DNA of 64,000 nucleotides. It comes from CAVXTT01 sp963764685 (GTDB lineage: Bacteria; Bacteroidota; Ignavibacteria; Ignavibacteriales; Ignavibacteriaceae). The stretch lies in contig CAVXTT010000016.1 in assembly GCA_963764685.1 (NCBI GenBank), positions 248,001 to 312,000 on the forward strand. Reading direction: 5' to 3'. How positions within the stretch are numbered: the first letter of the stretch is position 1; each line of letters begins with the position of its first letter. The notes beneath the pieces were generated by a model. That model ran no database searches. It was given only the letters and a program-made list of their open reading frames with translations, and had not been told where the DNA came from. Position numbers and translations under genes: made by a program. Below are positions 7,824-16,465 of the stretch, piece after piece.

Positions 7824-9397
7824 AAATAAAAATTCTTTTAATTTCTTTATTGGCAATGACAGCGATATCTGCTCAAACTGAAGAGGAGAATTCAAATGTT
7901 GAGCTTCCGGATTTCGTAATTACAGGTACGGATATTTTATCCATTCAATCAGGGAAAAAGATACAGCCGGATTTTGTCTCCACATTATCGGAAGAAACAT
8001 TGAAACCAGTCTATTCTCCCGAGCAGCTTGAAATGAAGGAACTGCCCAATCCTGTTAAGAACGAGATAGGGCTTTTCGATTCACTTAATTATTATGCCGG
8101 CAGCCTGAAAGCCGGAGTCGGCTTCTACACCCTTCCGGTTGCCGAATTAAGATATGCAGTACCTTTTGCAGGCGGAATATTTGATGGTTATGCCGGAGGC
8201 AAGAATATCCGGTCATATGAACCAAACAGCGGCAGGTATTATGGTTCGGCAGGACTAAATCTTAAATTATTTACCCCTGGAGAAAGTTCTTTTCTTCCCG
8301 GCGCGCAATTTCTATTTCATGGGGATTATGGCACTTCCTCATTTAAATTTTATGGAGGGCCCCATCCTACAGAGAAGAGGGAGATCAATAACGGAAACTT
8401 TTCTTTTGACTTTAACAGTTTGTCGGGCCCTGTTACAGGAGGTATCAAATTTCAGGATGAGTACAATCTCTTAAAAGGAGAAGATTTCAATGAACATTAC
8501 TTTGCATCGGATGCATTCCTGAAAGGGAAGATAAGTTCGGTTATTATTACGCTGAATGGCGGATACAATCGTCAGATGATGAATACTGATTCGCTTGATG
8601 AAAAGCATTCGATATTTTACATACGTCCGGCTGTAGGGATTAGTTTTTCAAAGACTCTTGAAACCTCCTTTGGACTGAATTATTCTAAATCGGGGGGTAA
8701 CTCATATACTGCTCTTTATGCGTCAATGAAATTAATGCTCGACAAATATTTCTCAGTTTACGGAGAATACTCTCCTTCAGCAGAAATTTATTCAGCAGGA
8801 TATTTTCTTTCGCAGAACCGTTTCTTTAATATAGACGGCTTCACATATATATACTCTGAAAGTGTGAACCTGAACGGTGTTCTTAAATATGAGTATGATA
8901 AATATTTTGAAATACACGGAGGCATCAGGTATAGATCATCAGACGCCATACCCTACTTTAAAACCTCCGCCGATGGAAAGTTCGATGCGGGTACTGCCGA
9001 CGGTCATATTCTTACCCTCTTTGGTGATTTCCTATTTCACCAGGGACCCTACGGCAGATTCTATGGCACGGTTGAATTCAATAATACAAAGGACAGCAGC
9101 GGGGGACATATCCCTTATATGCCGGCTGTAGCTGCCAATTTATCATATGGATACGACTTTGGTTTTATTGATCTGTATTCAACATTATATTACTCGACAT
9201 CAGTGTATACCGATATTCCAAATGACGAGAAGATGAACCGGTATTTTAATCTGAGTGCTGGAATTGACCTTAAACTGGAGGAAAATTTTAGTCTGTTCTT
9301 TGAATTAAATAACTTGTTAAACAGGAACAACTTTATCTGGAAGGGTTATAAAGAACCTCCTCTGGATCTGGTCGGGGGGCTCACTTTCAGATGGTAA
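7820..9397 (+). CDS. TonB-associated outer-membrane beta-barrel protein
   Basis: A 525-residue protein with signal peptide at 1-18 (ISLLAMTAISAQ) and directly after it ELPDFVITGTDILSI, which resembles the TonB-box region of TonB-dependent receptors. No standard plug domain can be recognised in the following 60 residues. From about residue 95 on there are alternating amphipathic strands (AGSLKAGVGFYTLPVAELRY, FFELNNLLNRNNFIWKGY) and the protein ends in GGLTFRW, an aromatic C-terminus as expected for BAM-inserted barrels. It is encoded between the TPR protein and the HU-SPOR protein, with overlaps on both sides (4 and 7 bases). The likely partner is the TonB encoded downstream. Confidence 0.7.
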   Translation: MKIKILLISLLAMTAISAQTEEENSNVELPDFVITGTDILSIQSGKKIQPDFVSTLSEETLKPVYSPEQLEMKELPNPVKNEIGLFDSLNYYAGSLKAGVGFYTLPVAELRYAVPFAGGIFDGYAGGKNIRSYEPNSGRYYGSAGLNLKLFTPGESSFLPGAQFLFHGDYGTSSFKFYGGPHPTEKREINNGNFSFDFNSLSGPVTGGIKFQDEYNLLKGEDFNEHYFASDAFLKGKISSVIITLNGGYNRQMMNTDSLDEKHSIFYIRPAVGISFSKTLETSFGLNYSKSGGNSYTALYASMKLMLDKYFSVYGEYSPSAEIYSAGYFLSQNRFFNIDGFTYIYSESVNLNGVLKYEYDKYFEIHGGIRYRSSDAIPYFKTSADGKFDAGTADGHILTLFGDFLFHQGPYGRFYGTVEFNNTKDSSGGHIPYMPAVAANLSYGYDFGFIDLYSTLYYSTSVYTDIPNDEKMNRYFNLSAGIDLKLEENFSLFFELNNLLNRNNFIWKGYKEPPLDLVGGLTFRW

Positions 9398-10896
9398 ATA
9401 ATATTTCTGTAAGTGAACTGATCAGGCGTATTGCAGTAAAATACGGGGTACCGGAACCGGAAGCTAAAATGTTTTTTGAAATATTCCTGGTGCTTATATC
9501 TAATAAATTGGCACCCGGTGATCATTTATTTATGAAAGGCACAGGATATTTTCATCTTAAGAGAGCTTTAATGAGAGGACCGGGGACTCCCGGGAAAGAA
9601 ATAACAATTGTACTTTTTTCCACGGAACTAAATGAATCCCCTACATTAAAGGATCATTTGCTATTGAATGTTCCTCATGTTTCAGAAGATGATTATTTCA
9701 AATCTCCCGATCATCATTTTAGTCTCAGCATCGGCAAGCCTGTAATACCCCTTAGCTCATCCAGACACGCTGAGTTCATACTCCCGCCAAGCGGACCCGA
9801 ACTAAGGCAGCTGCTTTATTCTAAAGCTGAACGGCTGCTCGGTGAATCGGAGATAGTAAAAAGAGGGGAGACTCAAACAGCACCCATTATAATTCCTTTG
9901 GGGGGAAAACCACGATCCTTTCAAGTCGATCCGGTCTCTGAATCTATAATTGATTTCGAAGATGACGTGAAGGTTGAATCGGTTCCTACAAATTCTATTG
10001 AGGAAAATTATCCGGCTGCGGAGATCATTAAACAGACAGAGGAGAAGCCGCCAATAAAACCTCCTGTTGAAAAACAGCCTGAAGAATCAAAACCATTGCC
10101 GCCGAAATATGAACGCGTTAAATCTGTCAGGGTTGAAGTCCCTAAATCTGACAGCAGGGTGGAAGGAAAAGGGGACTTCACGGAAGATTTAACTTCAAAT
10201 AAAAATTTAATTCAAAGGGAATCAGAACGCCGAAAAGAAAGATCATCCCCCAAAACCCGAAGTAATGAAGATAACTCCATAATATCACAAAGAATAAAAC
10301 AGGACGAAGAAGATCATAATAGAGAAATGAGCTACAGGAGCCGGCGTTCCAGAGCAGGAATTATATTATTAGCAGCATTGCTTGTTCTATCCGTTGCGGC
10401 AGCACTTATTTACTACAGCCCGTTATTCCGCAGTGAAGAAACAAAGCCTCCGGTTATTGCAGATATCTACAGAGTTCAGCCGATTATCATTGAACGGAGC
10501 TATGAGATACCGGTTACCTATCCTTATGACGGGACAGTTAATTTGTCCGGGTTTACGTTTGATCCAATCGCACTGGTACAGAATGAGGAGATCCGGGATC
10601 AGGCACAAAATCCTCCGCCTGAAGTAAAACAGGAAAGAATATCTGAAATATCAGCAGTCACTCCGGTAAAGCTCAAGGATAATATATTCGGCTATAATGA
10701 TATTATTGTTGTTCAGGTATCTTCCTGGAAATCATTGAGTAAAGCTAAAGCTGAAGTTGCAAAGTATAATGCTGCCGGGTATAATGCTTTTCTCGATGAT
10801 GCCAACCTGCAGGGAAAGGGTACTTACTACAGAGTACGTGTGGGTAATTTTAAAACACTAGGGGAAGCAGAACAATTTTTAAGAAAGAATTATTAA
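9391..10896 (+). CDS. HU-like domain / transmembrane / SPOR domain protein
   Basis: A 501-residue protein. Residues 1-95 (SVSELIRRIAVKYGVPEPEA through LSIFL-like strands around KGTGYFHLKRA) resemble the HU/IHF-type fold found fused to SPOR domains in Bacteroidota. Residues about 130-325 are low-complexity and charged (many KPP, EEK, SRR). One transmembrane helix lies near 334-353 (AGIILLAALLVLSVAAALIY). The last 75 residues (IIVVQVSSWKSLSKAKAEVA, ending YRVRVGNFKTLGEAEQFLRK) form a SPOR domain, which binds denuded peptidoglycan. So an N-terminal cytoplasmic domain is linked across the membrane to a septal-wall-binding domain. It sits just before ExbB, within the TonB operon. Confidence 0.75.
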   Translation: MVNNISVSELIRRIAVKYGVPEPEAKMFFEIFLVLISNKLAPGDHLFMKGTGYFHLKRALMRGPGTPGKEITIVLFSTELNESPTLKDHLLLNVPHVSEDDYFKSPDHHFSLSIGKPVIPLSSSRHAEFILPPSGPELRQLLYSKAERLLGESEIVKRGETQTAPIIIPLGGKPRSFQVDPVSESIIDFEDDVKVESVPTNSIEENYPAAEIIKQTEEKPPIKPPVEKQPEESKPLPPKYERVKSVRVEVPKSDSRVEGKGDFTEDLTSNKNLIQRESERRKERSSPKTRSNEDNSIISQRIKQDEEDHNREMSYRSRRSRAGIILLAALLVLSVAAALIYYSPLFRSEETKPPVIADIYRVQPIIIERSYEIPVTYPYDGTVNLSGFTFDPIALVQNEEIRDQAQNPPPEVKQERISEISAVTPVKLKDNIFGYNDIIVVQVSSWKSLSKAKAEVAKYNAAGYNAFLDDANLQGKGTYYRVRVGNFKTLGEAEQFLRKNY

Positions 10897-10909
10897 TAAA
10901 AGGACAAGT

Positions 10910-11566
10910 ATGAACTTATTCACAGTGTTTCTAAGGGGCGGAATGATAATGTGGTTCATTCTACCGCTCTCTATTGTTGGTCTGGGAGTTATAATCGATC
11001 GTTATATAATTTTAAGAAAAGCCAGAATAAATGTCCCCGCTTTTATGGTGAGGATCAGAGGGTTCCTAAAGAAAAAGGATATATCAGGTGCAGTAAGCTA
11101 TTGTATGGAGGAAAAATCACCAATCGCTAATATTGTCAGGAAGGGTTTGAAGAAGTATCATCTCGGGCACGAAAGGGTTAAGGAGGCAATCGAGAATGCC
11201 GGTACACAGGAAGTAAGCAAGCTTGAAAGAGGACTCCCTATACTCGCATCCGTTTCAGGTATTGCACCGCTGCTTGGATTCCTTGGCACAGTTACAGGTA
11301 TGATAAGTGCATTTATGACAATTGAAGATCTTCAGGGAGCCGCTAACCCTGCTGATCTTGCAGGCGGTATCTGGGAAGCGCTTATTACTACTGCTTTTGG
11401 TTTGATGGTGGGTATCCCTGCACTGGGTTTCTATAATTATTTTTTATCCAAAGTAAAAAAGCTCGTTATGGATATGGAAGCTGTTGCCAATGATGTAATT
11501 GATGTTATGCAGGACCAATCATCCTTATCTTCAAATATTGAAGAAGAACTCGAAATAGACCTTTAG
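10910..11566 (+). CDS. exbB: MotA/TolQ/ExbB proton channel family protein
   Basis: A 218-residue inner-membrane protein with three transmembrane helices: near residues 8-30 (GGMIMWFILPLSIVGLGVII), 110-135 and 155-180. The signature ASVSGIAPLLGFLGTVTGMI followed by GGIWEALITTAFGLMVGIPA is that of the ExbB/TolQ proton-channel core. It forms a complex with the ExbD/TolR protein encoded 8 bases downstream and energises TonB. In this neighbourhood ExbB fits better than TolQ because a TonB C-terminal-domain protein follows. Confidence 0.9.
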   Translation: MNLFTVFLRGGMIMWFILPLSIVGLGVIIDRYIILRKARINVPAFMVRIRGFLKKKDISGAVSYCMEEKSPIANIVRKGLKKYHLGHERVKEAIENAGTQEVSKLERGLPILASVSGIAPLLGFLGTVTGMISAFMTIEDLQGAANPADLAGGIWEALITTAFGLMVGIPALGFYNYFLSKVKKLVMDMEAVANDVIDVMQDQSSLSSNIEEELEIDL

Positions 11567-11574
11567 GATATATT

Positions 11575-11979
11575 ATGAAATTTAAAGTAGCAAATGAACC
11601 CTTAAGCATTTTCGCCTACTCTTCTCTGACCGATATTGTAATGCTTCTGCTTATATTTTTTCTTCTGACATCACAGTTTGTTGTGCAGACAGGAGTAAAG
11701 GTTAAATTGCCCGGCTCTAAGACTAATGAGCAGACAGATCCCTCAAGACTGATTGTTACACTCACATCTGCTGGCGGAGTTTATGTAGGCAATGAAGAAG
11801 TAGGGCTAGCAGGACTGCCTGCACAACTCAGTAAAATAAAAGGAACTGTGCAGGAAGACAATCTTGTAATTCGTGCCGATAAAACAGTAGCTGTTGAACT
11901 TCTTATAAATGTAATTGATGCAGCAAAGTCTGCCGGTCTTGAAAAGTTTACAATTCAAACTGAGAAGGAACGGATATAG
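11575..11979 (+). CDS. exbD: Biopolymer transport protein ExbD/TolR
   Basis: A 134-residue protein with one N-terminal transmembrane helix (residues 16-37) that contains the proton-accepting aspartate in SSLTDIVMLLLIFFLL, followed by a periplasmic domain (QTGVKVKLPGSK, then DNLVIRADKTVAVELLINVI) of the ExbD/TolR type. Length is normal for the family. Its stop TAG shares its last base with the GTG start of the tonB gene (1-base overlap), showing tight coupling. Confidence 0.9.
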   Translation: MKFKVANEPLSIFAYSSLTDIVMLLLIFFLLTSQFVVQTGVKVKLPGSKTNEQTDPSRLIVTLTSAGGVYVGNEEVGLAGLPAQLSKIKGTVQEDNLVIRADKTVAVELLINVIDAAKSAGLEKFTIQTEKERI

Positions 11980-12677
11980 TGACTTACAACAGCACCAGGA
12001 ATATATCGTATTCGGTATCTCTTGCACTGCACATAATAATGTTTATTCTTTTTCTTCTCTTTACATGGGATATCCAATATCCAAAACCGGATTATGTTGA
12101 AGTTTCATTCGGAGAGTCGGGACAAATAGGCTCTTCCGGAGCCAGCGGCAACCAGATAGAAAAACTTGAGGAAACCGCAAAACCTGAGCCAAAGAAGGAA
12201 ACCAAAGAAATCGATACAGAGGTAAAGGAAGTTGAACTTCCCAAAGCAAAAAATACTTCGGAAGAAAATATTATTAAGCCTGCCGAGAAGAGTGAAAACC
12301 CATCCGACCAGTCTGTAACTGAAACCGAGGAGACAAGTACTTCAAATGTTACTGCAGAGGGGCAGGGAAATGAAGGAGAAGGAAACGGCAGCTTCGGGTA
12401 TGATATTGACTGGGGAGGCAAGGGTATGAGAAGAATTTACAGCTTCACAGTCCCTGAATATCCGGAAGGAGTACAGAAGGAAATTGATATAAGATTGAAG
12501 TTTACGATACTGCCGGACGGAACCGTAGGAAACATTGTACCTCTCAGGAAAGCTGATACCAGGCTCGAAAATGCAGCCATTCAGTCGTTAAGACAGTGGA
12601 GATTTGAAGCACTGGATATAAATCAGAAGCAGGTCGAACAGGTAGCAGTGATAGTTTTTCCTTACCGTCTCAGGTAA
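11979..12677 (+). CDS. tonB: TonB-family energy transducer
   Basis: A 232-residue protein with a GTG start that overlaps the exbD stop by one base. One transmembrane helix at about 10-30 (SLALHIIMFILFLLFTW), a periplasmic linker rich in Glu, Lys and Pro (KLEETAKPEPKKETKEIDTE), a Gly-rich hinge (GQGNEGEGNGSFGYD), and a C-terminal TonB domain of about 80 residues (RLKFTILPDGTVGNIVPLRK and AAIQSLRQWRFEALDI). It transmits proton-motive force from ExbB/ExbD to outer-membrane proteins, most simply the barrel encoded in the same operon. Confidence 0.9.
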   Translation: MTYNSTRNISYSVSLALHIIMFILFLLFTWDIQYPKPDYVEVSFGESGQIGSSGASGNQIEKLEETAKPEPKKETKEIDTEVKEVELPKAKNTSEENIIKPAEKSENPSDQSVTETEETSTSNVTAEGQGNEGEGNGSFGYDIDWGGKGMRRIYSFTVPEYPEGVQKEIDIRLKFTILPDGTVGNIVPLRKADTRLENAAIQSLRQWRFEALDINQKQVEQVAVIVFPYRLR

Positions 12678-12686
12678 AATCCAGGT

Positions 12687-13334
12687 CTATTCTATCCCGG
12701 GTTTAGCTTTTTTATGTCTGAAGTATTCAATAACACCCGGCAGGACAGAGATAATTATAATTGCAATTATTACATAAGAAAAATTATTCTTTACAAAAGG
12801 GAGGTTACCAAAGTAGTAGCCCGCAAACAGGAATAGTCCGCACCACAGAATCCCCCCGGCAACGTTATAAAATAAAAACTTAGAATAGGTCATTGCCCCG
12901 ATTCCGGCAACAAAAGGAGCAAAGGTCCTTATTATAGGAATGAAGCGGGCAATAATTATAGTTTTTCCCCCGTACTTTTCATAAAAGGCATGCGTCCTTT
13001 CGAGATATTCCTTTTTAATGAATCTTCGTTCCTGGTGAAATATTTTAGGCCCAATGTAATTTCCAATCCAGTAGTTTATTGTATCCCCGATAATTGCAGC
13101 AAAGGATAATAATAAAAAAAGAAGTGTTATATCGAAAGAGCCCAAAGCGGCAAATGTTCCCGCAGCAAACAGAAGAGAATCCCCCGGCAGAAACGGAGTA
13201 ATAACAAATCCTGTTTCAGCAAAGATCACAAGAAATAAAATAATATAAGTAAATGCACCATATTGAATTATAAACTCATTAAGGTGTCTGTCGAGATGAA
13301 GAAAAAGATCTATCAGGTAATATATTGTATCCAT
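12687..13334 (-). CDS. DedA family membrane protein
   Basis: A 215-residue protein with four to five hydrophobic segments and DedA signatures: ETGFVITPFLPGDSLLFAAG near the N-terminus and IIIARFIPIIRTFAPFVAG in the middle. Proteins of this family move lipid carriers (undecaprenyl phosphate) or phospholipids across the inner membrane and support envelope proton-motive force. It starts directly after the stop of the CDF transporter gene (TAG immediately followed by ATG) and is the last gene of the minus-strand run from 16465 to 12687. Confidence 0.9.
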   Translation of the reverse strand: MDTIYYLIDLFLHLDRHLNEFIIQYGAFTYIILFLVIFAETGFVITPFLPGDSLLFAAGTFAALGSFDITLLFLLLSFAAIIGDTINYWIGNYIGPKIFHQERRFIKKEYLERTHAFYEKYGGKTIIIARFIPIIRTFAPFVAGIGAMTYSKFLFYNVAGGILWCGLFLFAGYYFGNLPFVKNNFSYVIIAIIIISVLPGVIEYFRHKKAKPGIE

Positions 13335-14330
13335 CTATTGTAAGGGGAATGGGTAAGTGTAAATTGGTTTTCCTGAAAGCTTTTTTGTATCCCATGCAAA
13401 GTTGGCAGATTTTGCCTCAGTGCGGTAGGTACACACCGGCATATTGCAGAACTTGCAGAGATCAGGCTTGCAGTAATCAAAATGAATTTTTATTTGTGTT
13501 GTTTGAAATTTCTCTTCAAGATTCTTCTCAATTTCATTTTCCTCGGTATGCGATTCCTTTATGGTAAAGAAGAAAGGAATAATGAGGTGGAAATCTATAA
13601 ATATTTTATCCCCTGATTTCCAGAAACGAAGCTCGTGTATATCTATCCAGTATTCTTTTTTAATTGAGTCCAGGTATTGCGCAATATCCTTAAGAAGATT
13701 CCGGTCTATTTCATTCATTAGTCCCCCGATTGATTCCTTCATCAGTTTGTAGCCGGTGAATAAAATATTTATAGCCACCAGGATTGCAAATACCGGATCG
13801 AAAAATGTCCATCCTGTAATGATTACCAGCAGTACACCGACCAGTACCCCTATACTTGTGTAGGAATCTGTAAGCACGTGCTTGCCGTCAGCAGTGATGG
13901 TAATCGAATTTGTCTTCTTTCCTGTCCGTATGAGATAATATCCAAGGATCATATTTATAGCCCCGGCTGAAGCAACTACAATTACTCCTATATCGAGTTG
14001 TTTTAATATTGAACCGGCCACCAGGTCCCAGACGGCTTTATAAATAATATATATGGAAGCAATTACAATTAATAATCCTTCGGTGCCTGCGGAGAAGAAT
14101 TCAATATTCCCGTGACCATAGGGATGAGATTCATCAGGAGGGGTTGAACTGAGAATTATGCTGTATAAAGCCATTGTGGTAGCAAGCACGTGAACTACAG
14201 ATTCAGCTGCATCGGAAAATATAGCAGCAGAACCTGTTATCAGGTATCCTCCCATCTTTAAAAAGAACATTGCAACGCCTATGGACAGCGAAATTATTGC
14301 AGCTCTTTTCTTCAAATGGATGTTATTCAT
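13335..14330 (-). CDS. Cation diffusion facilitator (CDF) transporter with Cys-rich tail
   Basis: A 331-residue protein with six predicted helices. Helix 2 carries SAAIFSDAAESVVHV and helix 5 carries GKHVLTDSYTSIGVLVG, matching the metal-binding D/H-xxx-D pairs of CDF exporters. The cytoplasmic C-terminal domain is present (ELRFWKSGDKIFIDFHLIIP). After it comes an unusual extension with Cys in the spacing C-x4-C-x2-C-x4-C (YCKPDLCKFCNMPVCTYR), a plausible extra metal site. The substrate cannot be read from the sequence (Zn, Fe, Co or Mn are all possible). Gene order with DedA suggests an envelope or metal homeostasis operon. Confidence 0.88.
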   Translation of the reverse strand: MNNIHLKKRAAIISLSIGVAMFFLKMGGYLITGSAAIFSDAAESVVHVLATTMALYSIILSSTPPDESHPYGHGNIEFFSAGTEGLLIVIASIYIIYKAVWDLVAGSILKQLDIGVIVVASAGAINMILGYYLIRTGKKTNSITITADGKHVLTDSYTSIGVLVGVLLVIITGWTFFDPVFAILVAINILFTGYKLMKESIGGLMNEIDRNLLKDIAQYLDSIKKEYWIDIHELRFWKSGDKIFIDFHLIIPFFFTIKESHTEENEIEKNLEEKFQTTQIKIHFDYCKPDLCKFCNMPVCTYRTEAKSANFAWDTKKLSGKPIYTYPFPLQ

Positions 14331-14352
14331 AATTGAAATTTACTTAAACAGC

Positions 14353-14661
14353 TTAAAAGTTTACCGGTTCTGCAGGTGACGACGGATGCAAAAGATCTTT
14401 ATAATACATTTTATAGAAGAATAATTCGGCAATAAGCAGCAGGACCAGCGCAAAAGTATCCCTGTCGAACTGCAGACCCAACCCTTCCTGTTCCATTACT
14501 GCTTTGGCGACAATACTGGTTATCGACCATCCCACGGCAAAGAGTATCCCGATCAGACCGGTATTCAGGAAAGCGGAGGTAAGATTTTCATCCTGCCACT
14601 TACGGGTAAAGATTATCAGTGCGAATATAAGATGGACAAAAAATATAAATGCAGTGATCAC
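14353..14661 (-). CDS. Small membrane protein of unknown function
   Basis: A 102-residue hydrophobic protein with three predicted helices (ITAFIFFVHLIFALIIFTRK, ILFAVGWSITSIVAK, FALVLLLIAELFFYKMYY) and a short polar tail. I do not recognise the family. Its start overlaps the stop of the preceding 176-aa membrane protein gene by 4 bases, so it belongs to the same operon, 22 bases ahead of the CDF gene. Confidence 0.65.
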   Translation of the reverse strand: MITAFIFFVHLIFALIIFTRKWQDENLTSAFLNTGLIGILFAVGWSITSIVAKAVMEQEGLGLQFDRDTFALVLLLIAELFFYKMYYKDLLHPSSPAEPVNF

Positions 14662-15188
14662 AGGTTTGTACCGGTTCTTTTGTTAAAGAATAGGGTGCCG
14701 AGCATTCCTCCAATCATCCCGAAAATAGAATACATCAGTATATTACTGAAAAAGATCCCGATGCTGTACAGCGCTGAGAAGCCTGTTGTCTTTATTTCTT
14801 TACCCATATATCTTAGCAGTTCTATTGAATTATCTACCAGGGGACCCAGGTTCAAATCTCTCATTGCAGCTTCGGTCTGCGGAAGAAGCTCTATAAATTC
14901 ATTGGTCCTGGTAATAAAAGTAATCATAATCTCGAAAAGGGTAGTGAATACTGCTCCGAAAATACCCGTCATAAAACCAAAATAAATTCCCTCGCCGGTC
15001 TTTATCTTCTCTGTAATATTATTCATTTTGATATAAAGGAAAAGGGAAAAAACCGAAGCAGCAGGAATAAGCAGGCAGCAGCTTGCATTCTTTATCCCGG
15101 GTATAGTGCTGAGAACTGCAGCAGCAAACCCAGCGGCAAGAGAGGGGAGTAGTTTTCTTTTATTCATTCGTATAAAAATATTTTTCAA
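14658..15188 (-). CDS. Uncharacterised multi-pass membrane protein
   Basis: A 176-residue protein with about four transmembrane segments: an N-terminal pair near residues 12-53 with a Cys pair (NASCCLLIPAASVFSLFLY), one at about 68-92 (GIYFGFMTGIFGAVFTTLFE) and one at 143-167 (IFFSNILMYSIFGMIGGML). It resembles the DUF4199-like small membrane proteins of Bacteroidota in general layout, but I cannot confirm the family. The first Met may be 7 codons too early: an internal start MNKRKLL at 15167 would reduce the overlap with the upstream gene from 29 to 8 bases. Confidence 0.65.
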   Translation of the reverse strand: MKNIFIRMNKRKLLPSLAAGFAAAVLSTIPGIKNASCCLLIPAASVFSLFLYIKMNNITEKIKTGEGIYFGFMTGIFGAVFTTLFEIMITFITRTNEFIELLPQTEAAMRDLNLGPLVDNSIELLRYMGKEIKTTGFSALYSIGIFFSNILMYSIFGMIGGMLGTLFFNKRTGTNL

Positions 15189-15675
15189 TAGCCGTTAAAA
15201 TAAAGATAAATACCACCGATCCCCAAACTATGCCTGTGAACAGACTTACGATCTTATTGTAAGCATATACCCCGGTATTATAAGAAATTACATCAGCTGC
15301 AAGCGGAATGGAAGCGATAAGGAAATATTTAAGATGAAACGCTTTCAGTTTAACAGGAAATAAGAACAGAAGTGAAGCTGCTGATGCACCAAAATATATT
15401 CCCGTGCACCTGGCGCATACAAGCATTTGTGCACCGGCAAAGTTAAAAGATTTAACCGGATCCTGGTGACACACAAGTGAGAAGCATTTATGGGTAAAGG
15501 GATAAAGCATACCTGATTTCGGGGTAAATACCAGGTTGGCAAGGACTGCCATCCAGAACATAAGCAAAACAAAAATTATAATTCTTAACAGCAGGCGGGG
15601 AGGGAAGGTTAACTCATTTGCCTGTTCTAGTGAAGACATCAATTTTCTTTGAAGTAAGGACATATAGTTTGCCAT
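15160..15675 (-). CDS. DUF2085 family membrane protein
   Basis: A 171-residue protein with four helices and the DUF2085 signature: CHQDPVKSFNFAGAQMLVCA followed by RCTGIYFGASAASLL. The conserved CHxxPxxSF and CxRCxGIY cysteines could bind metal, but the biochemical role of the family is unknown. The listed start overlaps the upstream NHL gene by 62 bases; an internal Met (MSSLEQANEL, 15639) would give a more usual 26-base overlap. Part of the minus-strand operon ending with CDF and DedA. Confidence 0.8.
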   Translation of the reverse strand: MANYMSLLQRKLMSSLEQANELTFPPRLLLRIIIFVLLMFWMAVLANLVFTPKSGMLYPFTHKCFSLVCHQDPVKSFNFAGAQMLVCARCTGIYFGASAASLLFLFPVKLKAFHLKYFLIASIPLAADVISYNTGVYAYNKIVSLFTGIVWGSVVFIFILTAIEKYFYTNE

Positions 15676-16465
15676 TAAAAACCATACTGCTTAAAAAGGC
15701 TCCCCCTTCCTCATAGTTATTTAATGTAACCGGGTTCAAAGTTATTGGTTCTCTGCCGATCCTGGAAGTAAGGATCTTACCCCCGGAAATAATACTAAAC
15801 TCATCAAATATAATATTGATATCCTGAATAGTTTCAGGTGCGGTTATTATTTTGATCCCGTTCCCGTACTGATCGAAGATTACTATTTTGTCTGCATCGG
15901 CAGCAAAAATATTATTGTAAGGATCAGCTGCAAGCTTAACAGGATCGGTAAGACTATATTTCCCGTAATTATATCCCCCGAAGTTCTGAATAAAATTACC
16001 GAACAGGTCGAACTTAAGGATACGATGGTTCTCGGAATCAAGGACGAACAGGTCACCCTGCTTATTTATAGTGACACTGATTGGATAACCGAATTCCATT
16101 TCGGGATCACCGGAGTCCTTTGTCTTCAGCTGGGAGAAATAATTAAGATCCTTGTCGAAGAACTGCACGCGGTGATTGTTCCTGTCGCACACAAAAACAT
16201 TAAGTGAAGAAGCATAAACTCCTGAGGGGTCATCAAATGTTTCATTCTTCCATCCGAAGCCGCCGTTCTCTTTAATCCTCTCACCAAGCGTATCTAATTT
16301 AATGATCTGGTTTGTGCCCCTGTCGGTAACATAGATAAATCCTGAGGGACTGATATGAAAAGCAGAAGCCCTGGTGAATTTTCCAATAGAAGCTGCATAA
16401 TCATAAACCTGGGCAGTGGAAATGCTCAGCGGAAGCAGAAGTATAAAGAGTAATTTTCTGATCAT
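15614..16465 (-). CDS. Secreted NHL-repeat (six-bladed propeller) protein
   Basis: A 283-residue protein with signal peptide (RKLLFILLLPLSISTAQVYD) and several NHL units: SPSGFIYVTDRGTNQIIKLD, SLNVFVCDRNNHRVQFFDKD, KQGDLFVLDSENHRILKFDL and AADPYNNIFAADADKIVIFD. NHL propellers bind proteins or ligands; no catalytic residues stand out. First gene of a minus-strand run of six genes, so the promoter should lie in the intergenic region just upstream (16466 onward). Confidence 0.8.
   Translation of the reverse strand: MIRKLLFILLLPLSISTAQVYDYAASIGKFTRASAFHISPSGFIYVTDRGTNQIIKLDTLGERIKENGGFGWKNETFDDPSGVYASSLNVFVCDRNNHRVQFFDKDLNYFSQLKTKDSGDPEMEFGYPISVTINKQGDLFVLDSENHRILKFDLFGNFIQNFGGYNYGKYSLTDPVKLAADPYNNIFAADADKIVIFDQYGNGIKIITAPETIQDINIIFDEFSIISGGKILTSRIGREPITLNPVTLNNYEEGGAFLSSMVFNGKLYVLTSKKIDVFTRTGK

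Noticed and set aside
12092..12421. Minus-strand ORF of 109 codons inside tonB
   Set aside because: Antisense shadow of the Glu/Lys/Ser-rich linker; low complexity and no ribosome-binding site.
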